Program-made: the position numbers and the translations under genes
Origin: Streptomyces sp. MNU76
Lineage (GTDB): Bacteria; Actinomycetota; Actinomycetes; Streptomycetales; Streptomycetaceae
DNA length: 64,000 bases
Assembly (NCBI RefSeq): GCF_020982545.1
Contig: NZ_JAJKLK010000019.1
Location: 186,001 to 250,000, forward strand
Reading direction: 5' to 3'
The notes under the pieces: generated by a model
What the model was told of the DNA's origin: nothing
Seen by the model: only the letters and a program-made list of their open reading frames with translations
Databases searched by the model: none
Shown: positions 17,852-25,960 of the stretch, piece by piece
Numbering within the stretch: position 1 is the stretch's first letter
Layout: the number at the start of each line of letters is the position of its first letter

Positions 17852-19363
17852 ATGACCGTACGGCGAGTAATGGGCATCGAGACGGAGTACGGGATCTCCG
17901 TCCCCGGTCACCCCAATGCCAATGCCATGCTCACCTCGTCCCAGATCGTCAACGCCTACGCAGCGGCGATGCACCGGGCCCGCCGGGCCCGCTGGGACTT
18001 CGAGGAGGAGAACCCGCTGCGGGACGCGCGAGGCTTCGACCTCGCCCGCGAGGCCGCCGACTCCAGCCAGCTCACCGACGAGGACATCGGCCTCGCCAAT
18101 GTCATCCTCACCAACGGCGCGCGGCTCTACGTCGACCACGCCCACCCCGAATACAGCGCCCCCGAGGTCACCAACCCCCTGGACGCCGTCCTGTGGGACA
18201 AGGCCGGCGAGCGCATCATGGCCGAAGCCGCCGAACGCGCGGCACAGCTTCCCGGCGCCCAGCCGATCCACCTCTACAAGAACAACACCGACAACAAGGG
18301 CGCCTCCTACGGCACGCACGAGAACTACCTGATGAAGCGGGAGACCGCCTTCTCGGACATCGTGCGCCACCTGACCCCCTTCTTCGTCTCCCGCCAGGTC
18401 TTCGCCGGCGCCGGCCGCGTGGGCATCGGCCAGGACGGCCACGAACACGGCTTCCAGCTCAGCCAGCGCGCCGACTACTTCGAGGTGGAGGTCGGCCTGG
18501 AGACCACCCTCAAGCGCCCCATCATCAACACCCGCGACGAACCCCACGCCGACGCGGAGAAATACCGCCGCCTCCACGTGATCATCGGCGACGCGAACCT
18601 CTCGGAGATCTCGACCTATCTCAAGCTGGGCACGACGGCCCTGGTGCTCTCGATGATCGAGGACGGCTTCATCGCCGTCGACCTGGCCGTCGACCAGCCC
18701 GTACGCACCCTCCACCAGGTCTCGCACGACCCGACCCTGCAACGCCTCATCACGCTGCGCAGCGGGCGCACCCTGACCGCCGTACAGCTCCAGATGGAGT
18801 ACTACGAGCTGTCGCGCAAGTACGTGGAGGAGCGCTTCGGAGCGGACGCGGACGACCAGACCAAGGACGTCCTGAGCCGGTGGGAGGACACGCTGAACCG
18901 CCTGGAGAACGACCCCATGAGCCTCTCCGGAGAGCTGGACTGGGTCGCCAAGCGGGAGCTGATGGAGGGCTACCGGCGCCGTGACGGCCTCGACTGGGAC
19001 GCCGCCCGGCTCCACCTCGTCGACCTCCAGTACGCCGACGTGCGCGCCGAGAAGGGCCTCTACAACCGTCTGGTGGCCCGCGGCAAGATGAAGCGGCTGC
19101 TGACCGAGCAGGGCGTCGACGAGGCCCGTACGAAGCCGCCGGAGGACACCCGTGCGTACTTCCGCGGTCGCTGTCTGGAGCAGTACGCGGACGACGTCGC
19201 GGCGGCCTCCTGGGACTCGGTGATCTTCGACCTCCCGGGCCGGGACTCGCTCCAGCGCGTTCCAACCCTCGAACCGCTTCGCGGAACGCGAAATCACGTC
19301 AAGGAGCTGCTGGACCGCTGCCGCACGGCAGAAGACCTGGTCAGGGTACTTTCCGGCCACTGA
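17852..19363 (+). CDS. dop: Deamidase/depupylase of Pup
   Basis: A 503-residue protein of the glutamine-synthetase-like Pup ligase family. It starts M-T-V-R-R-V-M-G-I-E-T-E-Y-G-I-S; the E-x-E near residues 10-12 and the IINTRDEPHAD segment belong to the ATP/Mg pocket. It is about 50 residues longer than PafA, as Dop proteins are, and has the Dop-type N-terminus G-I-E-T-E-Y-G-I. In pathways with Pup-GGQ it deamidates Pup; in all it removes Pup from substrates. Here the encoded Pup ends in Glu, so depupylation is the likely main role. ATG 17852 follows AAGGAGGG. The gene precedes pup on the same strand. Confidence 0.96.
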   Translation: MTVRRVMGIETEYGISVPGHPNANAMLTSSQIVNAYAAAMHRARRARWDFEEENPLRDARGFDLAREAADSSQLTDEDIGLANVILTNGARLYVDHAHPEYSAPEVTNPLDAVLWDKAGERIMAEAAERAAQLPGAQPIHLYKNNTDNKGASYGTHENYLMKRETAFSDIVRHLTPFFVSRQVFAGAGRVGIGQDGHEHGFQLSQRADYFEVEVGLETTLKRPIINTRDEPHADAEKYRRLHVIIGDANLSEISTYLKLGTTALVLSMIEDGFIAVDLAVDQPVRTLHQVSHDPTLQRLITLRSGRTLTAVQLQMEYYELSRKYVEERFGADADDQTKDVLSRWEDTLNRLENDPMSLSGELDWVAKRELMEGYRRRDGLDWDAARLHLVDLQYADVRAEKGLYNRLVARGKMKRLLTEQGVDEARTKPPEDTRAYFRGRCLEQYADDVAAASWDSVIFDLPGRDSLQRVPTLEPLRGTRNHVKELLDRCRTAEDLVRVLSGH

Positions 19364-19476
19364 ACCGCGCTTCAATCGTGATCAGCGGGGCAGGGTGGAA
19401 ACACCGCCGTCCGGGAATCATCGAGGTGGTCCCCGGACGTTGTGGAAACAACAGGGCCAATGTCGGACCCGGCTTG

Positions 19477-19482
19477 TAGGGT
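19477..19482 (+). promoter_or_regulatory. Candidate -10 element for the pup-prcBA transcript
   Basis: TAGGGT stands 70 bases upstream of pup, in the only gap (19364-19551) long enough for a promoter between dop and pup. No -35 hexamer is convincing. Confidence 0.3.
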
Positions 19483-19551
19483 CTGATCATCACCGATCGG
19501 CAGGAATGCCGACCTGCCGACCATGTCGGGCAACAGAGCGGGGTGAGGGTT

Positions 19552-19767
19552 ATGGCGACCAAGGACACCGGCGGCGGCCAGCAGAAGGCCACCCGTTCCA
19601 CCGAGGAGACCGAGGCGGCGCCGGAGGCGCAGGCGTCGGAGGACCTCAAGGAACGCCAGGAGAAGCTGAGCGACGACGTGGACTCGGTTCTGGACGAAAT
19701 CGATGATGTGCTCGAAGAGAACGCCGAGGACTTCGTTCGGTCATTCGTTCAGAAAGGTGGCGAGTGA
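19552..19767 (+). CDS. pup: Prokaryotic ubiquitin-like protein Pup
   Basis: A 71-residue, highly charged and disordered protein. The C-terminal half reads DVDSVLDEIDDVLEENAEDF and then VRSFVQKGGE. This coiled-coil-forming region binds the ATPase, and the last residue is the attachment point to substrate lysines. The codons at the end read CAG AAA GGT GGC GAG TGA, so the C-terminus is encoded as Gly-Gly-Glu rather than Gly-Gly-Gln and would be conjugation-ready without deamidation. The ATG at 19552 is chosen because the family starts M-A-T-K-D; GTGAGGG lies just upstream. An HNH nuclease gene and prcBA follow on the same strand. Confidence 0.97.
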   Translation: MATKDTGGGQQKATRSTEETEAAPEAQASEDLKERQEKLSDDVDSVLDEIDDVLEENAEDFVRSFVQKGGE

Positions 19768-19783
19768 CCTTCGAATCGAAGGT
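19767..19783. repeat. 17-base palindrome at the pup stop codon
   Basis: ACCTTCGA-A-TCGAAGGT is perfectly symmetric and begins on the last base of the pup stop. With a one-base centre it is a better DNA- or RNA-processing signal than a stable terminator. It lies 17 bases before the HNH gene. Confidence 0.55.
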
Positions 19784-19800
19784 TACTGGGGCTGCCTCGG

Positions 19801-20379
19801 ATGGCAAGTGAAGAAGGTGCGAAGCGCTGCGTACGGTGTGGGGAGTTCAGACCGTATGCGGCGTTCGCTCGCAAGCGGTCGAATCTAGACGGCTTGCAGC
19901 GCCATTGCCGGAACTGCGCGACCAGCGTCCCTAGCCGAGACATGGAGTCTCCGGTGCTCGGCCCCGCCGATTGCGTGTCTGAGGGGCACAAGCGCTGTCG
20001 CGGGTGTGGTCAGGTGAAGCCGCACAGTGAGTGGCATCGAAAGCGCGAGGGCTTCGCCGGTCGCTGTAAGGCGTGCAGGACGGCGGCGCGACCCGCAGAG
20101 CATCTTCGGCGTAAGTACGGTCTCACCGAAGCCGACCGCGACGAGTTGATCGCCTCTCAAGGGGGCGTCTGCTGTATCTGTTTGTCGGCCCCGGCCGCGC
20201 ATGTGGATCACTGCCACAAGACGGGTAGGGTCCGAGGCGTACTGTGCTTCAACTGCAATGCTGGCCTCGGTCTGTTGAGGGACGACCCTGACGCGTTGAA
20301 CCGAGCTGCCGACTATCTGGAAGGAAACGCGTGGAAGCCAACACTCGTAGCACCGGGCGTCTACCAGCTGCCTTCCTGA
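19801..20379 (+). CDS. HNH nuclease, endonuclease VII-like, inside the proteasome operon
   Basis: A 192-residue protein. Two tandem zinc-binding modules come first (CVRCGEF...HCRNC near 10-39; CRGCGQV...CKAC near 63-93). They are followed by a recombination endonuclease VII-type HNH core: CCICLSAPAAHVDHCHKTGRVRGVLCFNCNAGLGLL (about 123-158), with the D-H-C-H catalytic region and two zinc CxxC pairs. A short helix bundle typical of endonuclease VII homologues ends the protein. Third positions are visibly less GC-biased than in neighbouring genes. The ATG at 19801 has only a weak GGGG upstream. Its last 49 bases overlap the prcB start in another frame, implying translational coupling with the proteasome beta subunit. 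The substrate is unknown. Confidence 0.85.
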   Translation: MASEEGAKRCVRCGEFRPYAAFARKRSNLDGLQRHCRNCATSVPSRDMESPVLGPADCVSEGHKRCRGCGQVKPHSEWHRKREGFAGRCKACRTAARPAEHLRRKYGLTEADRDELIASQGGVCCICLSAPAAHVDHCHKTGRVRGVLCFNCNAGLGLLRDDPDALNRAADYLEGNAWKPTLVAPGVYQLPS

Positions 20380-21176
20380 CGCCTGGGTCGTCGTCCTTCA
20401 TGGACTTCCTGTCGGACCACCAGCCGGAGCTGCTCCCCGGCAAGCGGCAGCTGCCGCCGACCCAGGGCGTCATCGAAGCTCCGCACGGCACGACGATCGT
20501 GGCCGTGACGTTCCCCGGCGGTGTGGTGCTCGCCGGTGACCGCCGGGCCACGATGGGGAACATGATCGCCCAGCGGGACATCGAGAAGGTGTTCCCGGCC
20601 GACGAGTACTCGGCCGTCGGGATCGCCGGCACGGCCGGTCTGGCCGTGGAGATGGTGAAGCTGTTCCAGCTGGAGCTGGAGCACTTCGAGAAGGTGGAGG
20701 GCGCGCAGCTCTCCCTGGAGGGCAAGGCGAACCGGCTCTCCACCATGATCCGTTCCAACCTCGGCATGGCCATGCAGGGCCTGGCCGTGGTCCCGCTCTT
20801 CGCGGGTTACGACGTGGACCGGGAGAAGGGCCGCATCTTCTCGTACGACGTGACGGGCGGCCGTTCCGAGGAGAGCGGGTACGCGGCCACCGGCTCGGGC
20901 TCGATCTTCGCGCGCGGTGCGATGAAGAAGCTGTTCCGTGCCGATCTCTCCGAGGACGAGGCGACGACCCTCGTCATCCAGGCCCTCTACGACGCGGCAG
21001 ACGACGACTCGGCGACCGGTGGTCCCGATGTCGCCCGCCGGATCTACCCCATCGTCACCGTGATCACCGAGGACGGCTTCCGTCGGCTCACCGACGAGGA
21101 GTCCTCCGAGATCGCCCGCTCGATCCTGGAGCGGCGTCTGGAGCAGCCGGACGGCCCCCGGGCCGCGCTGCTCTAG
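20331..21176 (+). CDS. prcB: 20S proteasome beta subunit
   Basis: A 281-residue precursor. A 53-residue propeptide ends ...APHG, and autocatalytic cleavage before T54 (TTIVAVTF) exposes the catalytic N-terminal threonine. The catalytic Asp (D-R-R-A-T) and Lys segments typical of beta subunits follow. Two rings of seven PrcB form the proteolytic chamber. The GTG at 20331 follows AAGGAAA and lies inside the end of the HNH gene; an internal Met start (residue 24) would shorten the propeptide. The frame is intact, and prcA follows after 71 bases. Confidence 0.97.
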   Translation: MEANTRSTGRLPAAFLTPGSSSFMDFLSDHQPELLPGKRQLPPTQGVIEAPHGTTIVAVTFPGGVVLAGDRRATMGNMIAQRDIEKVFPADEYSAVGIAGTAGLAVEMVKLFQLELEHFEKVEGAQLSLEGKANRLSTMIRSNLGMAMQGLAVVPLFAGYDVDREKGRIFSYDVTGGRSEESGYAATGSGSIFARGAMKKLFRADLSEDEATTLVIQALYDAADDDSATGGPDVARRIYPIVTVITEDGFRRLTDEESSEIARSILERRLEQPDGPRAALL

Positions 21177-21247
21177 CCGGTCCGGCCTCGACGGCCCCTC
21201 TTTATCAAGGTGATCCAGTGACTTCGACAGAAAGGGACGGATAACCG

Positions 21248-21991
21248 GTGTCGACGCCGTTCTATGTCTCACCCCAGCAGGCGATGGCCGACCGGGCGGA
21301 GTACGCCCGTAAGGGCATCGCCCGTGGCCGCAGCCTGGTCGTGCTGCAGTACGCCGACGGCATCGTGTTCGTCGGCGAGAACCCGTCCCGCGCGCTGCAC
21401 AAGTTCAGCGAGATCTACGACCGGATCGGCTTCGCGGCCGCCGGCAAGTACAACGAGTACGAGAACCTGCGGATCGGTGGTGTGCGCTACGCCGACCTGC
21501 GTGGTTACACCTACGACCGTGACGACGTGACCGCCCGTGGTCTCGCCAACGTCTACGCCCAGACCCTGGGCACGATCTTCTCCTCCGCGGCCGAGAAGCC
21601 GTACGAGGTGGAGCTGGTCGTGGCCGAGGTGGGGGAGACCCCCGAGGGCGACCAGATCTACCGGCTGCCGCACGACGGGTCGATCGTGGACGAGCACGGT
21701 TCGGTCGCGGTCGGTGGCAACGCCGAGCAGATCAGCAGCTATCTGGACCAGCGGCACCAGGACGGCATGTCCCTGGCGGAGGCGTTGAAGCTCGCCGTCC
21801 AGGCCCTGTCGCGCGACACCAACGGCACGCAGCGGGAGATCCCCGCGGAGCGACTGGAGGTGGCGGTTCTGGACCGTACGCGTCCGCAGCAGCGCAAGTT
21901 CAAGCGCATCGTGGGCCGTCAGCTCGACCGTCTGCTGGAGGCGGACGGCGCCTCCACAGAGGCCGAGAGCTCCGAGGAAGAGGACGAGTAG
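21248..21991 (+). CDS. prcA: 20S proteasome alpha subunit
   Basis: A 247-residue alpha subunit starting M-S-T-P-F-Y-V-S-P-Q-Q-A-M-A-D-R-A-E-Y-A-R-K-G-I-A. This N-terminal stretch forms the gate of the 20S core, and the GRSLVVLQYADGIVFVGEN core of the alpha fold follows. It ends in a disordered acidic tail (STEAESSEEEDE). It forms the outer rings to which the ARC ATPase docks. GTG 21248 has AAAGGGA upstream. It is the last gene of the pup-HNH-prcB-prcA operon, with a terminator 30 bases on. Confidence 0.97.
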   Translation: MSTPFYVSPQQAMADRAEYARKGIARGRSLVVLQYADGIVFVGENPSRALHKFSEIYDRIGFAAAGKYNEYENLRIGGVRYADLRGYTYDRDDVTARGLANVYAQTLGTIFSSAAEKPYEVELVVAEVGETPEGDQIYRLPHDGSIVDEHGSVAVGGNAEQISSYLDQRHQDGMSLAEALKLAVQALSRDTNGTQREIPAERLEVAVLDRTRPQQRKFKRIVGRQLDRLLEADGASTEAESSEEEDE

Positions 21992-22020
21992 CACCGGCGT
22001 CCGCAGGACCCGCCCGTAGT

Positions 22021-22048
22021 GCGCCCCGGCCGACACAGGCCGGGGCGC
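22021..22048 (+). terminator. Terminator after prcA
   Basis: An 11-bp stem (GCGCCCCGGCC at 22021-22031 with 22038-22048, loop GACACA). Confidence 0.8.
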
Positions 22049-22072
22049 GCGGCGTTCGGTGCCTTTTGGCAG

Positions 22073-22091
22073 CGCGCCCTGAAAGGGCGCG
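22073..22091 (-). terminator. Terminator for the LacI-type gene
   Basis: A 7-bp GC stem (CGCGCCC, loop TGAAA, GGGCGCG) immediately beyond the stop codon of the minus-strand regulator, next to the prcA terminator. Confidence 0.55.
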
Positions 22092-22094
22092 TGC

Positions 22095-23112
22095 TCAGCT
22101 CCCTGCCCGTGCCGTGGACCCCCGCACCACCAGCTCCACCGGGATGTCTCCCTCCTTCGGTGTGCGCCCCTCCAGGACGGCCAGCAGGGCCTCCATCCCG
22201 CGCTCCCCGAACAGCTCCGCGTCCAGCCGGACGGTGGTCAGCTCGGGGTCGAGGGCGGTGGCGAGGGCGAGGTCGTCGAGCCCGGTGACGGACACGTCCT
22301 CGGGGATCCGCAGCCCGAGGCGCCGTACGGCCTTGTAGACCCCGGCGGCCAGCTTGTCGTCGTCGCACACCACGGCCGTGGGGCGTCTCCCGGTGCCGGT
22401 GTCGGTCAGGGCCGCCTCCGCCGCGGCCAGTGCCCCTTCGATGGAGATCGGCGCCGCGGCCGTGCGCAGCGACGCGCCCGGCACCGCGGCCACGCGTTCC
22501 GCGAGTTCCCGTGCGCGGACGTGGAAGGTCCAGGAGGGGATGTCCGCGGCGAGGTGCAGGAAGTCGAGGTGCCCCAGGGCGAGCAGGTGTTCGGTGACCT
22601 GGCGGATGCCGTCGCGGATGTCGAGGTTGACGGTCGCGGCTCCGAGGCTGCCGTCGGGGTCGCTGTCGAGCATGACGAGGGGCAGTTGGTCGCCGCGGAT
22701 GGCGGTGAGCGCGTCCGCGGCCATGGAGGAGGCGATCACGCCGTCGAGGGCGGCCTGGGCCGAGGCGAAGGGGTCGCGGGCGGGGCCCACGCCCTCGGGG
22801 AGGGTAGAGGACCACGCCGAAGCCGTGGCGGGCGGCGACGCGGGCGGCTCCCGTGTAGACGCCGGCGAAGAACTCGGTGGTGAGGGCGGGGACCACCAGC
22901 AGGACGGTGCGGGTGCGGCCGAGGCGGAGGTTGCGGGCGGCGAGGTTGGGTCGGTAGCCGAGTTCGCGTGCGGCCTGGCGTACGCGTTCCGCGGTGGTCT
23001 CGGCGACGCGGCCGCGCCATTTGTCGCCGAGGACGAGGGAGACGGCGGCCTGGGAGACGCCGGCGGCCTGGGCGACGTCACGGCTCGTGGGCCGGGTACT
23101 ACCTCGTGCCAC
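22095..23112 (-). pseudogene. LacI-family regulator interrupted by a frameshift
   Basis: From GTG 23112 the reading gives M-A-R-G-S-T-R-P-T-S-R-D-V-A-Q-A-A-G-V-S-Q, a LacI helix-turn-helix and hinge, on to FAGVYTGAARVAARHGFGVVLYP. The frame is lost near 22802. The periplasmic-binding-like domain resumes in the next frame at P-E-G-V-G-P-A-R-D-P-F-A-S-A-Q and runs intact to 22095 (about 340 residues in all). One base appears missing in a C/G-rich run (TACCCTCCCC). Either the gene is inactive or this is a single sequencing indel. It is divergent from the MFS gene, which it presumably controlled. Confidence 0.8.
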
Positions 23113-23156
23113 CGTCGGCCTGCTCCCTCGTCTGGACTCGCGGTCAGGGCACATGG

Positions 23157-23186
23157 TACGTATGACCCGGAGACGTTATACGTAAC
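23157..23186. promoter_or_regulatory. Candidate LacI-type operator between regulator and MFS gene
   Basis: The divergent gap contains GTTATACGTAAC (23175-23186; half-sites GTTA and TAAC) and a second TACGTA core at 23157-23162. This AT-rich patch in a GC-rich gap is a natural regulator site. Attribution is positional. Confidence 0.4.
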
Positions 23187-23220
23187 ACGTCGCTCGTGAG
23201 AGCCCGTCGAGAGGCAGGAC

Positions 23221-24480
23221 ATGGCCGCCGGATATCTCGAGATCCTCAGGACGCGGCACGCCGCGCGACTGCTCGCCGGAACACTGGTGGGCCGGCTGCC
23301 GAACGCCACCGCCGCCGTCGCGATCGTGCTCTTCGTCCGCGCGGAGGGCGGCACCTACAGCCTCGCGGGCGCGCTCGCGGCGGTGTACGGCCTGGCCAAC
23401 GCCGTCGGGCAGCCGCTGCTGGGGCGGTTGGTGGACCTGTACGGGCAGCCGCGGGTGCAGTTCCCCGCGGCGGTCGTCTCCGCCCTCGCCATGGTCGTCT
23501 TCGCGCTGTCCGGGCTGGATCCGTTGGGGCTGGCGTATCTCGCGATGGCGGTCGCGGGGCTGTGCACGCCGCCGCTGGAGGGCGGGCTGCGGGCCCTGTG
23601 GTCCTCGGTGCTGCGCAGGGAGGAGCAGGTGCACACGGCGTACGCGATGGACGCCGTGGCCCAGGAGCTCATGTTCACCGTCGGGCCGCTGCTGGTGACG
23701 CTGTGCGTGGCGCTGTGGTCGGCGTCGGCCGCGCTGGTGGTGCTGAGTGTCATCGGGGTGCTGGGGGCGCTGTGGGTGGTCGTCTCGCCGCCTTCGAGGG
23801 CCTGGCGGTCCGCCCCGCGTGAGGCGCACTGGCTGGGCGCGTTGCGTTCGCCCGGGCTGCTGTCCCTCCTCGGCGCCTTCCTCTTCGTCGGTGTCGCGCT
23901 CGGCTCGATCACCGTCGCCGCCCTGTCGTACGCGGACGGCCACGGCGGGGACGTGGTGTACGGCTGGCTGATGGCGGGTGTCGGCCTGGGGGCGCTGGTG
24001 GGCGGCACGGCGTACGGCGCGCGGCAGTGGACCGGGGCGCCCGAGCGGCGGCTGCAGGTGCTGGTGGCGCTTCTGGCGGTGTGTTACGTGCCGCTGACGC
24101 TGATGCCGGGTCCGGTGGGGATGACCGGGCTGACGACCCTCGCCGGGGTGTTCCTGGCGCCGGCGATCGCGTGTGTGTTCGTCCTGGTCGACCGGCACGC
24201 GCCGCGGGGCACGGTCACCGAGGCGTTCTCCTGGATCGTGACGACGTTCACGGTGGGCCAGTCGGTCGGAACGGCCGTCGCCGGGCCGGTCGTCGAGTGG
24301 GGCGGGACGCTGTGGGGTTTCGTCGTGCCGGGTGCGGCGGGGGCCGTGGCGTTGCTGGTTCTGCTGGCCACGGGGCGGGTTCTCGCTGTTCCTTCCGGGG
24401 GTGCGGTGGTTGCGGTCTCATCGGAAAATGATCCAAACCGTGCTGCCGAACCCCGTTTCAGCTCGGTGGATCGGGCGTAA
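23221..24480 (+). CDS. MFS transporter
   Basis: A 419-residue integral membrane protein with about 12 hydrophobic helices and the major-facilitator fold. The loop 2-3 motif is degenerate (GRLVDLYGQPR). The N-terminus MAAGYLEILRTRHAARLLAGTLVGRLPNA is typical of actinobacterial MFS exporters. ATG 23221 has GAGAGG about seven bases upstream. It is divergent from a LacI-type regulator and ends nine bases before pafA, so pafA may be partly read from this transcript. Substrate unknown. Confidence 0.88.
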   Translation: MAAGYLEILRTRHAARLLAGTLVGRLPNATAAVAIVLFVRAEGGTYSLAGALAAVYGLANAVGQPLLGRLVDLYGQPRVQFPAAVVSALAMVVFALSGLDPLGLAYLAMAVAGLCTPPLEGGLRALWSSVLRREEQVHTAYAMDAVAQELMFTVGPLLVTLCVALWSASAALVVLSVIGVLGALWVVVSPPSRAWRSAPREAHWLGALRSPGLLSLLGAFLFVGVALGSITVAALSYADGHGGDVVYGWLMAGVGLGALVGGTAYGARQWTGAPERRLQVLVALLAVCYVPLTLMPGPVGMTGLTTLAGVFLAPAIACVFVLVDRHAPRGTVTEAFSWIVTTFTVGQSVGTAVAGPVVEWGGTLWGFVVPGAAGAVALLVLLATGRVLAVPSGGAVVAVSSENDPNRAAEPRFSSVDRA

Positions 24481-24489
24481 TGTTCAGTC

Positions 24490-25851
24490 ATGGACCGCCG
24501 CATTTTCGGGCTGGAGAACGAGTACGGCGTCACGTGCACGTTCAGGGGACAGCGCCGTCTGTCTCCTGACGAGGTGGCGCGGTACCTCTTCCGCCGTGTC
24601 GTGTCATGGGGCCGCAGCAGCAATGTGTTTCTGCGGAACGGAGCCCGCCTCTATCTCGACGTGGGCTCACATCCGGAATACGCGACACCCGAATGTGACA
24701 ACGTGACCGAACTCGTCACTCACGACAAGGCCGGCGAGCGCATTCTCGAAGGACTGCTGGTCGACGCCGAACGCCGCCTGCACGAGGAGGGAATCGCGGG
24801 CGACGTCTACCTCTTCAAGAACAACACGGACTCCGCCGGCAACTCGTACGGTTGCCATGAGAACTATCTGGTGGCCCGGCACGGGGAGTTCTCCCGTCTC
24901 GCGGACATCCTGATTCCGTTCCTCGTCACCCGGCAGCTGCTCTGCGGCGCGGGCAAGGTTCTGCAGACCCCGCGTGGTGCGGTGTACTGCGTGAGCCAGC
25001 GCGCGGAGCACATCTGGGAGGGCGTCAGCTCCGCGACCACCCGCTCCCGGCCCATCATCAACACCCGTGACGAACCGCACGCGGACGCCGAGCGGTACCG
25101 CCGTCTCCACGTCATCGTGGGTGACTCGAACATGTCCGAGACGACCATGCTGCTCAAGGTCGGGGCCACCGACCTGGTGCTGCGCATGATCGAGGCGGGC
25201 ACCGTCATGCGCGACCTCACCCTGGAGAACCCGATCCGGGCGATCCGCGAGGTCAGCCATGACATCACCGGCCGTCGCAAGGTGCGGCTGGCCAGTGGCC
25301 GGGAGGCCTCCGCGCTGGAGGTGCAGCGCGAGTACTACGAGAAGGCCGTGGACTTCGTGGAGCGCCGCGGTATCCGTACGGGCACCGTGGAGCAGGTGCT
25401 GGAGCTGTGGGGCCGCACGCTGGACGCGATCGAGGCGGAGGACCTCGACCGGATCGGTACCGAAATCGACTGGGTGATGAAGTACAAGCTCATCGAGCGG
25501 TACCGGGCCAAGCACAACATGACCATGTCGCATCCGCGGGTCGCGCAGATAGACCTCGCGTATCACGACATCCACCGTCGTCGTGGCCTCTACTACCTGC
25601 TGGAGAGGAAAGGTCAAGCCACCCGCATCTGCAATGACTTGAAGATCTTCGAGGGCAAGTCGGTTCCGCCGCAGACCACTCGGGCCCGGCTGCGCGGCGA
25701 CTTCATCCGGCGCGCGCAGGAACAGCGCCGGGATTTCACGGTCGACTGGGTGCATCTCAAGCTCAACGACCAGGCGCAGCGGACCGTGTTGTGCAAGGAC
25801 CCGTTCCGTTCGGTGGACGACCGGGTGGAGAAGCTGATCGCGGGAATGTGA
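24490..25851 (+). CDS. pafA: Pup-protein ligase
   Basis: A 453-residue carboxylate-amine ligase of the glutamine-synthetase-like fold. It starts M-D-R-R-I-F-G-L-E-N-E-Y-G-V, and the E-N-E near residues 9-11 binds Mg-ATP. RPIINTRDEPHADAERYRRLHVI is shared with Dop. The C-terminal domain (about 375-453) binds Pup and ends LIAGM. It activates the C-terminal Glu of Pup and joins it to substrate lysines. The start at 24490 is the family start; no clear ribosome-binding site is present and the MFS gene ends nine bases upstream, suggesting coupling. Confidence 0.97.
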   Translation: MDRRIFGLENEYGVTCTFRGQRRLSPDEVARYLFRRVVSWGRSSNVFLRNGARLYLDVGSHPEYATPECDNVTELVTHDKAGERILEGLLVDAERRLHEEGIAGDVYLFKNNTDSAGNSYGCHENYLVARHGEFSRLADILIPFLVTRQLLCGAGKVLQTPRGAVYCVSQRAEHIWEGVSSATTRSRPIINTRDEPHADAERYRRLHVIVGDSNMSETTMLLKVGATDLVLRMIEAGTVMRDLTLENPIRAIREVSHDITGRRKVRLASGREASALEVQREYYEKAVDFVERRGIRTGTVEQVLELWGRTLDAIEAEDLDRIGTEIDWVMKYKLIERYRAKHNMTMSHPRVAQIDLAYHDIHRRRGLYYLLERKGQATRICNDLKIFEGKSVPPQTTRARLRGDFIRRAQEQRRDFTVDWVHLKLNDQAQRTVLCKDPFRSVDDRVEKLIAGM

Positions 25852-25875
25852 CCTCCGGTTGAGGAAACCGGCCCT

Positions 25876-25905
25876 CGGGCCCCGTACGTCCTCGTACGGG
25901 GCCCG
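25876..25905 (+). terminator. Terminator after pafA
   Basis: A 13-bp perfect stem (CGGGCCCCGTACG, loop TCCT, 25893-25905). Confidence 0.85.
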
Positions 25906-25960
25906 TCGCACGCCTTAGAGTGGCGGGCGACCAGAGTGCCGTCTGAGATCTGAGGAACAC

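Noticed and set aside
18285..18300. TTGTCGGTG on the reverse strand inside dop
   Set aside because: No TAnnnT at the required spacing and no gene downstream on that strand.
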